DNA from: Xiphydria camelus
Lineage: Eukaryota; Arthropoda; Insecta; Hymenoptera; Xiphydriidae
Reading direction: 5' to 3'
DNA: 64,000 nucleotides
Assembly: GCA_963678675.1 (NCBI GenBank)
Contig: OY783194.1
Coordinates: 23,352,278-23,416,277, forward strand
Of this stretch, positions 22,946 to 35,535 are shown piece after piece (the stretch's first letter is position 1; every line of letters starts with the position of its first letter). The translations under genes and the position numbers were made by a program. Under the pieces are notes generated by a model. That model was not told where the DNA came from. It searched no databases and saw only the letters and a program-made list of their open reading frames with translations.

Positions 22946-24719
22946 TATACCATTCATAATTTGAACTTTATTTTACTACAGTAGAATTCATTCGATCATT
23001 GCTTTCTCCGAGTGCAATAAAAGTAAAATAGGGAGAAGTTGGAACGAGAAGTACCTAACTTTTAGGGGGTAGTTTTATATTTTACGAGGGTCTACAGCAT
23101 AAAATCGATCATCTGTAAGGAAGATTGGCGTAAGTTTAAACGGGTAAATGGCCCCGCATTCGCATTATTTTTCATGACATCGGGGGGCCAACTTCTCATG
23201 TCAACTTGTCCCAATTTTGCCCTTGTTGTGTAATAGTTTATCAGAGAAATTCATTCATAACGATAATGAAATATGTATTGTAATATTTATTTTTATAGTC
23301 AAATTTAATAAATCTATGAATATTTTTCATAACTGGGTATGCATATACAGTAGCGGTTATAAGTTTAAGACGGTAGTTAAAATAGTTTCAATTTTTTTAA
23401 TTTCCTGTCGAACTTGATGAAAAATTCCGTAGATTTAAAGTTTCCACTGAGATTCCACTAATTCGTCAATTGTAATGACAATGGTTAATACTTACCCGAT
23501 CGGTGAGAGGATAAGGTTTAATCAAATTGAGTCATGTAGATTTTTAGAGCCTGATTTTGCGTACTTAGCCTGATTTATGCTTAGATGCTAACGTAGCCTT
23601 TAAGAAATCGATGCGTGGATTGTCACTAGACCAGTCTTAACTTAACTCAACTCTGAAAAGTTCCCCATTTTTGACTTAAGAATTTTGTTTAGTTTGATTT
23701 CCCGAATAAAGCCGCCATATTTTTCCCTAGATTTTGCAAGTCCTCTTATTCCAAAATAAAAAACACTTAACAACAATTTCCTATTTAGGACATAATATTG
23801 TAAAATAAATTTAAAGAGGATTTTTCAATTAGTAGTACTAAATTAAATCGATTTTTCTGTTTTATTTTTCCCCTTATTATTTTAATAAACAAGATCATCT
23901 AATTCTTTACGAACAAATAAAAATCTTCAATAAATTCATTTTCATATTTATTTTACAATTAAAGATGTAATTCTATTTCTAATAATTTTATTTCTTTTCG
24001 TTTAATTTTTATATACTATGGATACCAAATAATCCAGAAAATGTTGTTCCTCGAAATTCGTTAATTAGACCGATTCAAGTTCAACCAGAATGATATTTTT
24101 GTGCTAGTATATTTTTAGTAAAGAAATATTTATAAATTTATTTATTTTTAGGAAAAACCATGATTTATAAGTGAAATATTCTTTATTGTGAAATAAGAGG
24201 ATTCAGAAAATGTAGAGATAAATGTAACCGCTTCATAGGGAAATCAAAAGGAGCTGACCCCTTAATATCCTAAAAATAAAATAGTGCATGTGCATTTAGA
24301 AAATTCTTCGCAGAACTAAAGGTAGAAATTGCATTTGACATAAAAGCGACCAATCGTTAGGATAAGTCTAGAACTAATAATAAGTTAAGGCTAGGACCTA
24401 AACGTGAAACAGTCTTGCGTAGAGATACTATGTATCTAATTTTTTACAAAATACAACAACTAAAAATTCGAAAATAGGCATGATCCAACGTCACCAATCG
24501 CTACAGAGTTAGTAGTAGCGCTCAATTTCAAATAGACTAGCAGGCGAACGGTACAAGGAGACTTTAGGAGTCAAGGCTTGTCGCGTTAGCTGGCGAGATA
24601 AAAAGTGTCGATATCAAAAAAACCACGCCCGTCTACAAAGTTTTAACTGCAACATTCTGTACTGTTACATATTTCTACATTTCACGTCGTAATCATCGTA
24701 TCTCTTGTTTTCTGCGCAG
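22946..24719. other. Dys intron, AT-rich, one small inverted repeat
   Basis: 23031-23212 has related inverted ends (GGGAGAAGTTGG and the inverse of GGGACAAGTTGACATGAGAA) and a GGCCCC core, so it may belong to the small hairpin MITEs at 35536 and 36843. The remainder has no supported feature until the acceptor at 24719. Confidence 0.4.
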
Positions 24720-24825
24720 AATGTGTTACGAGAATTGGAACAGAAGAAGCCACAACTGGACGAACTTGTTCACACCGCGGAAAATCTCCGGGCCGACACC
24801 AACCGGCAGCAATTACACGGCAAGG
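24720..24825 (+). CDS. Dys: Dystrophin internal exon (spectrin repeat)
   Basis: A polypyrimidine tract and TCTGCGCAG acceptor precede 35 codons and one extra G, ending AAGG|GTAAGT. The peptide (starting NVLRELEQKKPQLDEL, then HTAENLRADTNRQQLHGK) has the heptad pattern and sequence of a dystrophin rod spectrin repeat; I recall insect Dys having a closely similar ELEKKKPQLDEL segment followed by a valine, which fits the phase-1 end. Dystrophin links cortical actin to the dystroglycan complex at the plasma membrane in muscle, neurons and epithelia. The next exon is not in the window, so the following intron is over 39 kb. Alternative: another spectrin-family protein. Confidence 0.75.
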
Positions 24826-25064
24826 GTAAGTCGAACTTTATGTCATATTTCATCATCCACCGTCAAGAGGCTCTTGTTTAAATACCGGAGAGAAAAATAT
24901 ACTATTTGTTTTATTTTGCATTCTCTACGCGATGCCGGTGAATGTGGTGTTTCCGTGGAATCGAGTATGACATACTGGATGTTCCATTCAGAACAGCAAT
25001 CCCGTTTATTTCTGTTATTTGTACTTTTCACGAACAGGTATTTCTAATAAAAATTATTTTGTGT

Positions 25065-25443
25065 CCCCCCACGGAAAAGTTACACATTTGAAATATAGGA
25101 CAAAAATTTGTAATAGGTATATTATATATAACGAGTATATTCAAAAAAATATACGCTTTTGCCGCTTTTTGTATGCTTCTTAAATACTTAAAATACATTT
25201 TATATACTTATTTTAAATATATTTAGAATGTATTAACAAAAAATGTATTTTCCATTTTCCATTGCAGCCAATATCTTTAAATGTATTTTCATAATGCAGA
25301 AATATATTTTTTCTTCATATGTTCAAAAAATTTGACAAGAATATATAAGACATATATATTTCAAGTAATCAAGAAATGTACAAAAAGAGGCAGAAACTTA
25401 TATACTTTTAATAGATGTTACATGTATTTGAAATATTTTTTAT
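25065..25443. mobile_element. MITE copy, CCCCACGGAAAAGTTA family
   Basis: It starts CCCCCCACGGAAAAGTTACA. The interior is rich in 'atacttttaaata/gtatatt' words. It stops at 'tttttata', followed by unrelated CCGGGTGTTCACG. The same left end opens repeats at 41475, 50863 and 62196, and the inverted end is visible at about 63220-63240. Confidence 0.55.
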
Positions 25444-25816
25444 ACCGGGTGTTCACGCCCACGCTTTGAGATTAGATGGAGCTTAATTCAAATATGCCGC
25501 ATACGCGAACCAATAGTGACCCTGCCGTCAATACGGCCATCTATTGATCGGTAACCGAACTGCATAGATCTCGAGGCGTCGAAATTATCAACGTTTTAAT
25601 CAAGCGATGCCACCTGTCGATAAAATGTCAACATAACCGAAAATCATAACCTGTACCTACGCAATGACTCAGTGGTTGTTTATGTTATGTTATGTTTATG
25701 TTGTTTACCTCCAGGGTGACGTGGAAATGGGCGTTCTTTCTTTCAGGTTAGGAGTATCCAACATTAATTCGTCTTCGTTACTTTTGAAGTCAGTCAATTA
25801 AAAGAATTCTATTTAA

Positions 25817-26336
25817 GGTTTCTCGAGCATTATACTAAAAATAGTGAGAAATGCTTGAAAATGATTGCATTCGGTAGATTGAAGTAAAAAAAATTCAGTT
25901 AAATTTTCAAGTCTTTTAAGAAGCTCGTTGCAAAGATTTTTGAATAATAAAATAACATACGTTCTTATGTGTTGTAACCAAAAAACCGCGATATTTCTGA
26001 GAAAAATAGTGAAAAAATTCTGAAATTTTTTGAACAGCAAGTTTAATGAACTAAAATCATCTGTAACAATTTTCACGTTCATTAGGAAGCCCGTTATTTT
26101 TTTATTAATTGTTCTTCACAAATTTAACCTTTGATAAGTCGATGTGGCAACGTTGCATGACGTACAGATGCATGACCAGATGTTTTGGGCTCCATTTTTG
26201 AACTCACAGATACACACATACTACTGTACGTCAAACGTTGTTGCCACATCGCACGAAGAACATACTTTAGAGTGTTACTGTACTTCAGTGGACTAACTTT
26301 TAGCAGGGGAAAAGCCCCTGTACCGCTCGAGAAACC
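25817..26336 (-). mobile_element. TTAA-flanked MITE, GGTTTCTCGAGC family, copy 1
   Basis: TTAA at 25813-25816 and 26337-26340 flank inverted ends GGTTTCTCGAGC. The roughly 520-bp body is nearly identical, in reverse orientation, to copies at 57227 and 61336. One half carries an imperfect hairpin (CGATGTGGCAACGTTGCATG with its inverse about 100 bp away). No transposase is present. Confidence 0.85.
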
Positions 26337-26340
26337 TTAA

Positions 26341-27273
26341 ACGCTAGAAAACCTGACAAAAAAAATTGAAAGCATTATCGCGGAGTTTTGAGCTAAATGA
26401 CTTGCTATCATCGAGGTGTTAGTTGATATTTGATTATACCGATGGGATTACTCATTGAAGCGTAAATGCAAACGAACATTGTAATAATAATGTAGCGTAG
26501 TTCACGTTCCGACGTATCGATCTTACAACGTACCTATCTATAAATGCTGGTATATCCGATGGACTGTGGATTATTCACGTTGTATTCACGCTGGACAAAG
26601 AATTCCTCCGCACGCCTCTCTTTTTATTCCCCCTTCTTCATCGCATTTTTCGCATTAGCAGACCATTCTTCTTCCACCCATTGTTACTTCTCGGCAGACG
26701 CGAACCACATCGGATGGAAATGACTTTCATCCCGTGCCAGATAATTTTTAATGCGAAGAAACGCTCCGATTAAAATCAGCAATTGACATATTATGATAAT
26801 TTAAGATTGTAAGGAACAGGAAGAGAATTGGTTTAAGAGTCGTGAAGCATTGCCATTCAATGTATCCCGTGAATTATTGGTTGATATATAGAGGGACATG
26901 AGAAAATATTGAAACTCGTTATTACATCTACATATTTCGGAGAAAATATAATACAAGATTTGTGAATATACGATATTAAATTTGGGGAAAATATAGAAAA
27001 TCAGAAAACTTGTATGTCTACAGCATTCGAATTACACAAATCAACACAATTTTTGTGTCTGACAATGAATAATGTATGCTTGTGTCTGATTGTTCTTGCC
27101 TTACGAATGAAGCAAATTAGTATTATTTGCACAGAATTTCATTTTTGTACAAGAAAACGGTGATATTTTGAAATTGTATGGAAGAAAATGGAAGTTTTTA
27201 AAGCCAATATCGATGCGATGTCCCGATGCGAAACGAATTCTCTATTCAGCCCGGAAATAGAGGTTACGTGTTA
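26341..27273. other. Dys intron, no feature seen
   Basis: AT-rich sequence without a supported exon, repeat end or RNA. Confidence 0.4.
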
Positions 27274-27275
27274 TA

Positions 27276-28115
27276 CAGGGTGACATTTTGAAAACTTGCC
27301 ACCCCAATAACACAGAAAGTTACAGATTTAAAAAAAAAATACGGTTTCGGCAGTGGAGAGGGAGAATAAAAATGACATAATCGGAGACGCACCCCCTCTA
27401 ACCCCCTTAAGGGTAGCTCCCCCAACTTTGTAATCTTAAATAACAACCCCCCATGTGTGATACAGCGTTGGAAAGCTCTTTAAAAATGCTTTACAACAAC
27501 ACCAAATTTTGGTACCTTTCGATGAGTAGTTTTTGCGCAAATTTAGAAAGAAACTACTAGAAGTAAGTTGTCAATTTATTTATTAAAGGTCAATTACGTT
27601 ACAATAAATTTTCGAAATGATTTCCATTGATTTTTCGAACTTTTTCAAATGTTGTTCTTGAAATTTTGCGACATTCTTGCGTAATGCTCTGTTTCAGCAG
27701 GTTAATGCTTGTTGGTTGAGTTTGAAAAAGAACAGATTTCAGATGATCCCCATAAGAAGTAATCGCAGGAAGTAAGATTAGGTGATGGAAATCACTTCGA
27801 AAATTTATTGTAACATAATTGACCTTTAATAAATAAATTGACAAAACTTACTTCTAGCAGTTTCTTTCTCGATTTGCGCGAAAACTACTCATCGAAAGGT
27901 ACCAAAATGTTGTGTTGTTGTAAAGCATTTTTAAAGAGCTCTCCAACGCTGTGTCACACATGGGGGGTTGCTATTTAAGATTACAAAGTTGAGGGGGCTG
28001 CCCTAAAGGGGGTCATTTTTGTTCCCCCTCTCCACTGCCGAAACAGTATTTTTTTTAGAAAATCTCTGTAACTTTCTGAGATATTGGACTGGCAAGTTTT
28101 CAAAATGTCACCCTG
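27276..28115. mobile_element. TA-flanked MITE, 840 bp, CAGGGTGACATT family
   Basis: The ends CAGGGTGACATTTTGAAAAC are inverted with TA at 27274-27275 and 28116-28117. The inverted arms extend over about 250 bp, and the middle contains a further pair of AAATAAATTGAC words. A second copy lies at 44547-45376. Confidence 0.85.
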
Positions 28116-28704
28116 TATGTAACGGTAACTCGATGTATGAAAAGCTCGAAGCTTCAACTGAACTCGCGGTTTTACTATTGAATGCTTGTTACATATGTAT
28201 ATCAAATTTTCTTTTATTTCTCAAATAACTTCTGTGGAGGTAACGGCGGGGCGGAAGTCGAGTTAGAGGCAAGGAACCAAGCTCTTAATTGCGAACGCGA
28301 AACATACAGAACACACTAACGGCCGCTCGTTTTACACGGGTCGTCGCGTATCCCCGCGCAGTTCAGTTTATCTGGCTGTGAACTTGCTCGCCTCTAACTT
28401 CGTCAGTGCCTCGCGCGTACTTATTCACCGCTGTTTTGTCGCCTCGCCCTCCTCTTTCGCGAGATTTCCGGCCGGAGATCCGGCCTTCCAATTATTCGCC
28501 ATTATACTCACAAGCGGTTGTTAAATCTTGAAGGGCAGACGAGGATAAGTCTAGCAGGGAAGATGAACTTGAGCTATGTATGTGTGTAATTGCACGGTGC
28601 GTTGAAACTATTGTGTCGTACGACATAGGTCGCGTCCAAAGGCGTGGTTAGTGAATTGTGTCCGCTTCGTCTTGGACAGCATTGTAGGCCAGTCGACAAG
28701 TGCA
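28116..28704. other. Unannotated, GC-richer block
   Basis: 28250-28500 is notably GC-rich for this window and contains an Inr-like TTCAGTTT near 28384 but no TATA box at the right distance. The only nearby ATG (28563) opens nine codons. It may be a regulatory or CpG-rich segment; nothing can be called. Confidence 0.3.
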
Positions 28705-28708
28705 TTAA

Positions 28709-28947
28709 CACTAGAACTACCGCAACCGGTCAATTTGACCGGTGTCTTTAATCAGAGTTCCATTCAACCTCAATTATTTCGTAACCCGTGAGGTTTTTGT
28801 CAAAATTGGTAGAATACTTTTTTGTAGAGCACATTTCAGTCTACAAAAAAGTTCTATAGCAGTGTGGACGAAAAATCCACGGATAACGAGATAATCACCC
28901 GCCAAAACGACCGTTTTATAAAGCGCGACCATTCGGTAGTTCTAGTG
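28709..28947. mobile_element. TTAA-flanked MITE, 239 bp
   Basis: TTAA at 28705-28708 and 28948-28951 flank perfect inverted ends CACTAGAACTACCG. The left subterminal region contains a small palindrome (ACCGGTCAATTTGACCGGT). The structure is piggyBac-like and non-autonomous. It abuts the next foldback element. Confidence 0.85.
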
Positions 28948-28951
28948 TTAA

Positions 28952-29560
28952 TAGCGGGAGAAATTCCGGACAAGCTGGAAATAATTTTGATTTGTTTGAT
29001 TTGGTGTTAAAAAGCACGTATTAAATTTGCACCCTCCAGAAAAAAAAGCCCGGATTTGGCCGTCATCTTAAGAAAAGTAGTTAAACAAATATTTTTTCTT
29101 CATTATTTGTCAATAACTCGATTTCTATAAACTTTAGAGCAAAATGTGTAGTTACCAAAATTAAAGGAAATTAAATTATCTATAAAAAATGTTGTCTGTG
29201 TTTTTTCCGTGCGACTACCTGGTTCGAAGTTATATGGGTATCAAAAGCTGGATATATTATAGACATTTATTATTTTCTTCATTCTCTATACATATAGACA
29301 TATTTTTTTTTAGAAACAAGCAACTGCTGTTATGCTTTCATGATTGCACTCATATTTATTTTTCGTCGCCCTACCCTACTCCTGTTCTATACGGAATGTT
29401 TAACTCACGAATAATAAAGAAAAAACATTTTTAGCCCCTTTTCTTAAAATGCCTGACAAATCCGGGCTTTTTCTGGGGGGTGCAAATTTGATACGTGCTT
29501 TTTGACACGAAATCAAACAAATAAAAATTATTTCCAGCTTGTCCGGAATTGCTCCCGCTA
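28952..29560. mobile_element. Foldback element, about 610 bp
   Basis: The ends TAGCGGGAG are inverted at 29552-29560. Arms of over 100 bp include TTCCAGCTTGTCCGGAAT and 'gcccggattt' with their inverses. The middle is AT-rich. The open stretch at 29189-29434 has no known domain. Confidence 0.8.
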
Positions 29561-30322
29561 TCAGCTATATTTTATACGACTTGGCGACTGGCCATTGGTG
29601 CACGAGGCTAGCTCCGCGCATACAGGCATGCGTTTGCGGTAGGTCGACCCAATCAGAGAGAGAACAGGAGAGTGGGGCATTCCATCGAATCCAGATGCCA
29701 TAGAATCCAGTTTTTACTGGTATACAGGCAACTAAAGTAATCTGAGTTGAAGGCTTTCTCGATGATATTGCTGCCACGCGCGAGCAGCCGTTCGATTGTA
29801 TCCGATAAAGTCGTAATAAATCAAATTCGGTTTATTCAATTTGTACCGTTTCTTCGGCTCCTTCAATACGCCACCCTTTAGGGAGCTGATACGGAGAGCA
29901 GCTCGTGAATCGATCATCACCCTCGTACCGGCTCTTCCGTGCAAAACTATTCGACGAGAGAAGTCTCGCCGTTTACCTTTTTTCTTCGCGTACTTCTTTC
30001 TCGAGGAGAATCGATGCGAATTTACTTGTCGCGATATTTATCTTGCGCGCAATTGGAATTTTGTGATTTTCACAATTCATGAAAGAAGGAACGGGTCAAA
30101 ACACATCTTCATACAAGCGAGAGGAAGTTTTGTAATTTCTGTATTTTAACATTAAGAAATTCAGGGTGTTTATTGGTAGATTAATTTTAATGACTTCTCA
30201 TGAATTATGTAAATAATGAACGAATTTCTTAACGAAGATTTTTTATTAATAAAGGTATTTCAAAGTTAATATACATAGAAGAGGTTTATGATTATTTTTA
30301 TTATGTTCGTGTAATATATCAG

Positions 30323-30362
<40 letters not shown>

Positions 30363-30404
30363 TTTAGTTAATTTATTAAGAGAAATTATTTAAAATTATT
30401 ATTA
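29561..30404. other. Unannotated region with a short CT tract
   Basis: No supported gene. A (CT)n run occupies about 30325-30358. 29560-30060 is GC-richer and has overlapping open stretches on both strands without recognisable domains. Confidence 0.35.
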
Positions 30405-30925
30405 TTAGAGGAGAATGTTCGAATATGGGCCCCCATTTTGTTTTTACGTAATAAATTGGCTATTATTATTTTTAGATAATGTTTAACACTTAGACTGCCG
30501 CGTGTATCTCTAGCAATATATTCTGATATGCAGGGTGTATCGCTAGAGATACACGCGGCAGTCTAAGTGTTAAAAACGTTTACATGTAGTATAAGGACTT
30601 GGCAATAAAGCTCCAAACGTGTTTATCTAAAACTGTGAAATATATACGAGTATATGTGACAACAAAATTTTTAAAATGATGCGACTTTCTTCAGGTGGGT
30701 CAGAAGGTACCAAATATGGGCCCCTTTAAGAAACTAAAGCTAAACTCTTTCTAGAACAAGAACGTATACGTAAACATATTCCAAAATGAAAAATGATAGA
30801 AAAAATGCAAAGTAGTGACAAAAATCGTACACATGGGCGTTCTTCTACAAAGATGTCCCGGAACATTGTCCATGTTCAATTAACACAGGGGGCTCATATT
30901 CCACACATATAAAACAAATTAAAAA
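30405..30925. mobile_element. Probable MITE with AATATGGGCCCC ends
   Basis: CGAATATGGGCCCCC (about 30420) and an inverted relative (GGGGGCTCATATTCCACACA, about 30896) bracket the segment, and the word recurs internally near 30711. The ends are imperfect. It contains the 83-bp TTAA hairpin at 30487. Confidence 0.4.
30487..30569. mobile_element. 83-bp TTAA-flanked hairpin MITE
   Basis: TTAA lies at 30483-30486 and 30570-30573. The left 28 bp (starting CACTTAGACTGCCGCG) are perfectly inverted on the right, leaving a loop of 27 nt. It is the smallest TTAA element here; a transcript would form a clean short hairpin. Confidence 0.85.
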
Positions 30926-31383
30926 ATTAGGTTTTAACATTGATACTATTTTTTATGTGATGAGAACATGTGCAAGAGAATTCATTTTTAACCTCTCCTT
31001 CTATTAGATTAACCAAAAGAAGTTATGAACTAATATCAGAAAATATGAAAATCAAGCTAATAAACTTGCACTGCAAAATGTTCGGTAAACAGAAATCAAA
31101 CAAACCCGCACCTTGGACAAACACCATGTGGAATGAAGACAAAAATGGGTGATTTTTATGAGGCGGCCATGCTAGCTTAAATTTACTCATCTTCAGATAA
31201 ATAGCGTTATTTGTTAGGTAAATAAACCAGGGGCCCATATTAAGTGCAGGTAAACAAAATAAAGAATTCACCGTAAGACAAATTTGTATTAAATTTAATA
31301 TTATACAATTGTATATGAAGCTTCTATTCCCAATATTGTGATCATGAAAATGAATATTCCCTCTCGTATGAAATTTTACATTC

Positions 31384-31830
31384 AATTTAATGTAATTGTA
31401 CATAAAGTTCAACAAATATTTAATACAAATTTCACGAGAAAGAATTAATTTTCCATGTATTGGATAAAAGAAGCTTTGTATATAATTGTATTAAATTTAA
31501 TTTCAATTTTTCGAAGAAGAAAACACTACCTGCACCAACACATACCTGTAGGTGTCATATAAAAAGAGTATAATAACAGCTGTAAAAAAAATTCGTATCA
31601 ATCTTAATGTAATTGCGTATAAAGTTCAACAAATGTTTAATACCGATTTTCCAAGGGTGCATACTAGTTTTCATAATTACATATATAAAATTGTATATAA
31701 AGTTCAACAAATATTTAGTACAGACTTCCAAAGGGAGCATACCTGCTAATTTTCATAATTACTTATATTGGATAAAAGCTCTATACACAGTTATATTAAA
31801 AATGCAAATTTGTTCTTACAATGTAGGTAT
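31384..31830. repeat. Degenerate tandem repeat, period about 80 bp
   Basis: Units starting AAAGTTCAACAAAT occur near 31402, 31620 and 31698, each continuing through 'ttaatac' and a TTTTCATAATTAC-type block. The same family occurs at about 53280-53440 and 53841-53950. Confidence 0.55.
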
Positions 31831-32389
31831 AGTAAATATACGTATATATGTATACCCAATTACTTGATATATTATCGTACGCATAAATCAAAGTTACTTC
31901 TGAGTTTTCGGCTTACACTCGCCTGGAATATTACTCTATCGCCAAGCCAGTCTTTATAAACAATACCTTAGTCGACGGTGGCGCTCGCAATTTACATCAA
32001 GTCTGCATTACCTACCTCCGGTTGGTATCCACCTACCAGGTATCACCTTAATTACACGTACTTATAACATAACTTAACGTGACTCGAGTGCTTCCGCGTT
32101 ACAGCCCGTAACTGCTTAATTATGTCAATTAATAGTTCGAAGGTAGTGGGTCGGAGAGACACTTATCTACCACGAGGCAAACATCGTACGGATAAAGGAG
32201 CAGGGGGCGCGCTTCGAGGCTGCCGGAAAAGTTTATTCTCCGGACGAAATACGAGACTCCGCGCTCCCGCTTCCTTCGCATAATTTGAACCTCTTCGCTG
32301 CGGGCTTTGAATTAGTTTACTCCAATTTGCGCTCAAAATTATACATCTGTCGCGTATATTTCGTCCTCTATTGCAATATAGTCGTATTA
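31831..32389. other. Unannotated region
   Basis: Mostly unique sequence, GC-richer from 31970 to 32340. No exon or repeat end is supported. Confidence 0.35.
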
Positions 32390-32391
32390 TA

Positions 32392-33508
32392 CAGGGTGTT
32401 CCTAGACATCACGTACAAACGGAAGGAGGTAATTCTTTGGCTTATTTCATGACTCAAAGTTCATATAAACATAGTCCCGTAAAAGCTTCGTTACTGATCT
32501 ACAGGGTGTTGAAATTTCAAAATTTTTAAAGTTTTTTTTTATAGCTCATGCAGTTTTTAAGATATTTAGCTCAAATTTGGAATGTAGGTTATGCTGTAGG
32601 GCTTATATCATTGGGCATGTCAAATGTTTGTGAGAATCTACAGGGGGTTATTTTTTCAGGGATTGTGCCCCCTTTTCTTCCCCTGAACTTTTTTGCGGTG
32701 CGCCTCTGGTAGATTCTAAAATGCAAAATAAATTTTCTGTTCTGTTTACAAACTTTTTGATCTGTTGTAGTTTTTTCGTGTCTGCCACCGTTATCGAGAT
32801 AAAAAATAAAAAACAATTTTCTGTAAATCGCTAGATGAAATTAAAATTAAAAAAAAATTAAAGCTGGGATAACGCGGTTTTTGTAGCGATAATTTATTGC
32901 AATAAGAAAAACCTAAATAATAAACATAACAAAACAACGTTACAAAAACTGCTGAAAGTGACCTCCACCAACTAAGGGTTATTAAATATTTAGGTTTTTC
33001 ATATTTCAATAAATCATTCCTACAAAAACCGCGTTATCCCAGCTTTAATTTTTTTTATTTTAATTTCATTTAGCGAATTACAGAAAATTGTTTTTTATTT
33101 TTTATCTCAATAACGGTGGCAGATATGAAAAAACGACAAGAAACCAAAAAGTTTGTAAACAAAACAGACAATTTATTTCGTATCTTAGAATCTACCAGAG
33201 GCGTACCGCAAAATTTCAGGGGGAGAAAAGGGGGCACGACCCCTGAAAAAATAACTCCCTGTAGATTCTCACAACCATTTGACATGCTCATGATATAAGC
33301 CCTACAGCATAACCTACATTCCAAATTTGAGCTAAATATTTTAAAAACTGTATGAGCTATACAAAAAATTTTTAAAATTTTGAAATTTCAACACCCTGTA
33401 GATCAGTAACGAAGCTTTTACGGGCCTATGTTTATATAAACTTTTAGTCATGAAATAAGCCAAAGAATTACCTCCTTCCGTTTGTACGTGATATTTAGGA
33501 ACACCCTG
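32392..33508. mobile_element. TA-flanked long-TIR MITE, 1.1 kb
   Basis: The ends CAGGGTGTTCCTA are inverted with TA at 32390-32391 and 33509-33510. The arms pair for about 480 bp, so the element is nearly one long inverted repeat. A second CAGGGTGTTGAAATTTC motif lies inside each arm (about 32503 and 33389), suggesting an element that captured or nested another end. Overlapping open stretches on both strands are mirror artefacts. Confidence 0.85.
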
Positions 33509-33584
33509 TATATACCCAGATAAATTTTTATTTCGGATATATGGTTGCAGAAGGTGATATACTTTCAGATGCAAATTTGGTTTT

Positions 33585-33905
33585 TTCACTATTTTTTTTA
33601 TTGCAGATTCGAAAAATTCGGACAAAATTATTTACTCCGTATTTTTTAATTTTTTCTTATTTAAGCTGGAACGCGACATTTAAAATTACAACTGCATCAT
33701 CATTTGTAGGGCTATCTTTCTTGCACTCGTTGCTCGACATAAGTGCGTCTCTCTGGTGTTTCAGTGACGTCACAATCTTGCGGAGCGAAACGCATTTGTA
33801 ACTTTACGAATAATTATTTTTTTGGGCATTTTCTCCTTGTGATGTTGAATATGTATACGGATTACAAATTGAATTTAAAAATATGAATATTTTTTATGTA
33901 AAAAC
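33585..33905. repeat. Dispersed repeat shared with 59555-59840
   Basis: Blocks shared in the same order: 'acaaaattattta', 'cgtattttttaattttt', 'aaaattacaactgcatc', 'aataattattttttt', and a final ATGAATATTTTTTATG-type end. The copy contains a perfect CRE (TGACGTCA, about 33764). No ends are defined. Confidence 0.5.
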
Positions 33906-34570
33906 CTATTTGAAAGGAACCGCCAGGTTTATTTATCGCGACTGGGATAATCACGTGGGAACGGCGGCTGATCCGAATACTTCAGAATCATGGAATCTCC
34001 TTTTTCATCACCTCTGTGCACTTCCATCGCGTGCCTCACCTCGTTCTCCAGTATTACCCAACTTCGACTCATAATCCAACGTGAAATTACGCCCTTCGTC
34101 TCTTTGGCGCGGCGGTTGGATTGATAAATCGACGTTTCATGGTGGATGGGACGTTGATGGGTTTTCCGTCCCGGTTAGCGTTATCACGCGACTGGTCGTT
34201 GACGAATATACGTGTGTCGAGGCTCTAAGGGTGTTTCCCTATGGCTGGGTGTGTCTCTTTGCTGCGCGACGTGCAACATGTCAGCACCATTCATCAGGTG
34301 CTTTCGCCCTTATTTCGATTTTACTGTGGGTGTTGTGTGAATTTAATCTCGTATCTATGTAGGCTACGTGTAGACAGTCGCACTACCGCATCACGTAGTA
34401 GGTGTACATATGTAGCGTTCCTTCGTAAAAAGCTTTGGTATAATAAAGAGACGCTACATCGTTTGTTTATCGTCGTGTCATTATAATATATATGTTGTAC
34501 TCTGATCGAGCGTTGATATGATTTTTGTGATAAATATGTCTCAACTTTTTTGAATGTAAATATGTGTACA
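33906..34570. other. Unannotated region
   Basis: Several open stretches of 60-90 codons on both strands without recognisable domains or splice context. GC content is slightly raised at 33930-34380. No call is possible. Confidence 0.35.
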
Positions 34571-35132
34571 TATGGGCTGTTCAATGCCACTTTAACCACT
34601 CAAGAAATGAACGTATTCGACAAAATTTCTAATAATCAAGTTATAAGAGTACAAAAATTTTGCTAAATTACAGGATAATTCTTCTATAAGTCACAGAGTA
34701 ATTGTATTTTTTATTATTTTTTTTTCATTTTTTTTAATATTCAATTGAGGGCTAAGCTTCATTCGGCGGTACATCTTTTTTCTTCACATTTGACAAGTTA
34801 AAAGAAAATATTGCGCAGTTACATCATGGGACTCCTAGTTGTTTGAGAGATATAGCATTTTTATGAAAGGGAAAATTAAGAGATCGCGATATCTCTCAAA
34901 CGTCTGGAAGCTTCGCGACGTAATTTCCATAGTTTTCTTTTTACTTCTCGAATACGAAGAACAAGTACCGCCAATAGAACTTGGCTTACAATTTCAAAAA
35001 TAAAAATTAAAAGATCCGATTACTCCGTTATTTGTAGAAGGATTATCCTATAATTTGGCAAAATTGTTATACTCTCTAGTGTACATTTTTTCAGACATTC
35101 ATTTCTTGAGTAGCTGAAGTGTCATTATATGG
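34571..35132. mobile_element. Foldback MITE, about 560 bp
   Basis: The arm with CACTCAAGAAATGAA (about 34597) is inverted at about 35095-35130, and the pairing continues through 'acaggataattcttct' and 'tccgattactccgtta'. A second inner inverted pair (TTGAGAGATAT and ATATCTCTCAA) lies at about 34844 and 34890. Confidence 0.65.
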
Positions 35133-35318
35133 AGAAAGATATCTACCAATAGCTCATTTTACAACTGTCAAGCGATGATTTGCATTTAGTTCAACAGGTT
35201 GTATAACATCGGGTAAAAGTGGGATAGACGCCTCGTTCGAAAAACAATCAAAATCGATTATCTCGAAATTAATTGCAGATATTGAAGAAAAGTTTAAATA
35301 AAAATTAATTGTACCCTA

Positions 35319-35513
35319 TGCCGTATGTTCGGGCGCAAAGTATACAAGAAGACTTGTGGTTTCGTTTTGAGTCACGTCGAAATTTTGGAAAGTTCGATTA
35401 GACATGGGCAATGATCCACGATGACCAATGACATTGGCGTTCTGGGAATGGTCTACGTGAGTCAAAATAAAACTACAAATCCCCATGTATACTTTGCACT
35501 CGGATATACGGTA
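35319..35513. mobile_element. TA-flanked MITE, 195 bp
   Basis: CCGTATGTTCGGGCGCAAAG near the left end and its imperfect inverse at the right end, with TA at 35317-35318 and 35514-35515. The end sequence is related to the 316-bp palindrome at 42984. Confidence 0.7.
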
Positions 35514-35535
35514 TAGTCTATATGCGGATCATATA

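Noticed and set aside
31023..31415. 130-codon - strand ORF
   Set aside because: AT-rich, low-complexity (Asn, Ile, Phe), overlapping a degenerate tandem repeat; no domain.
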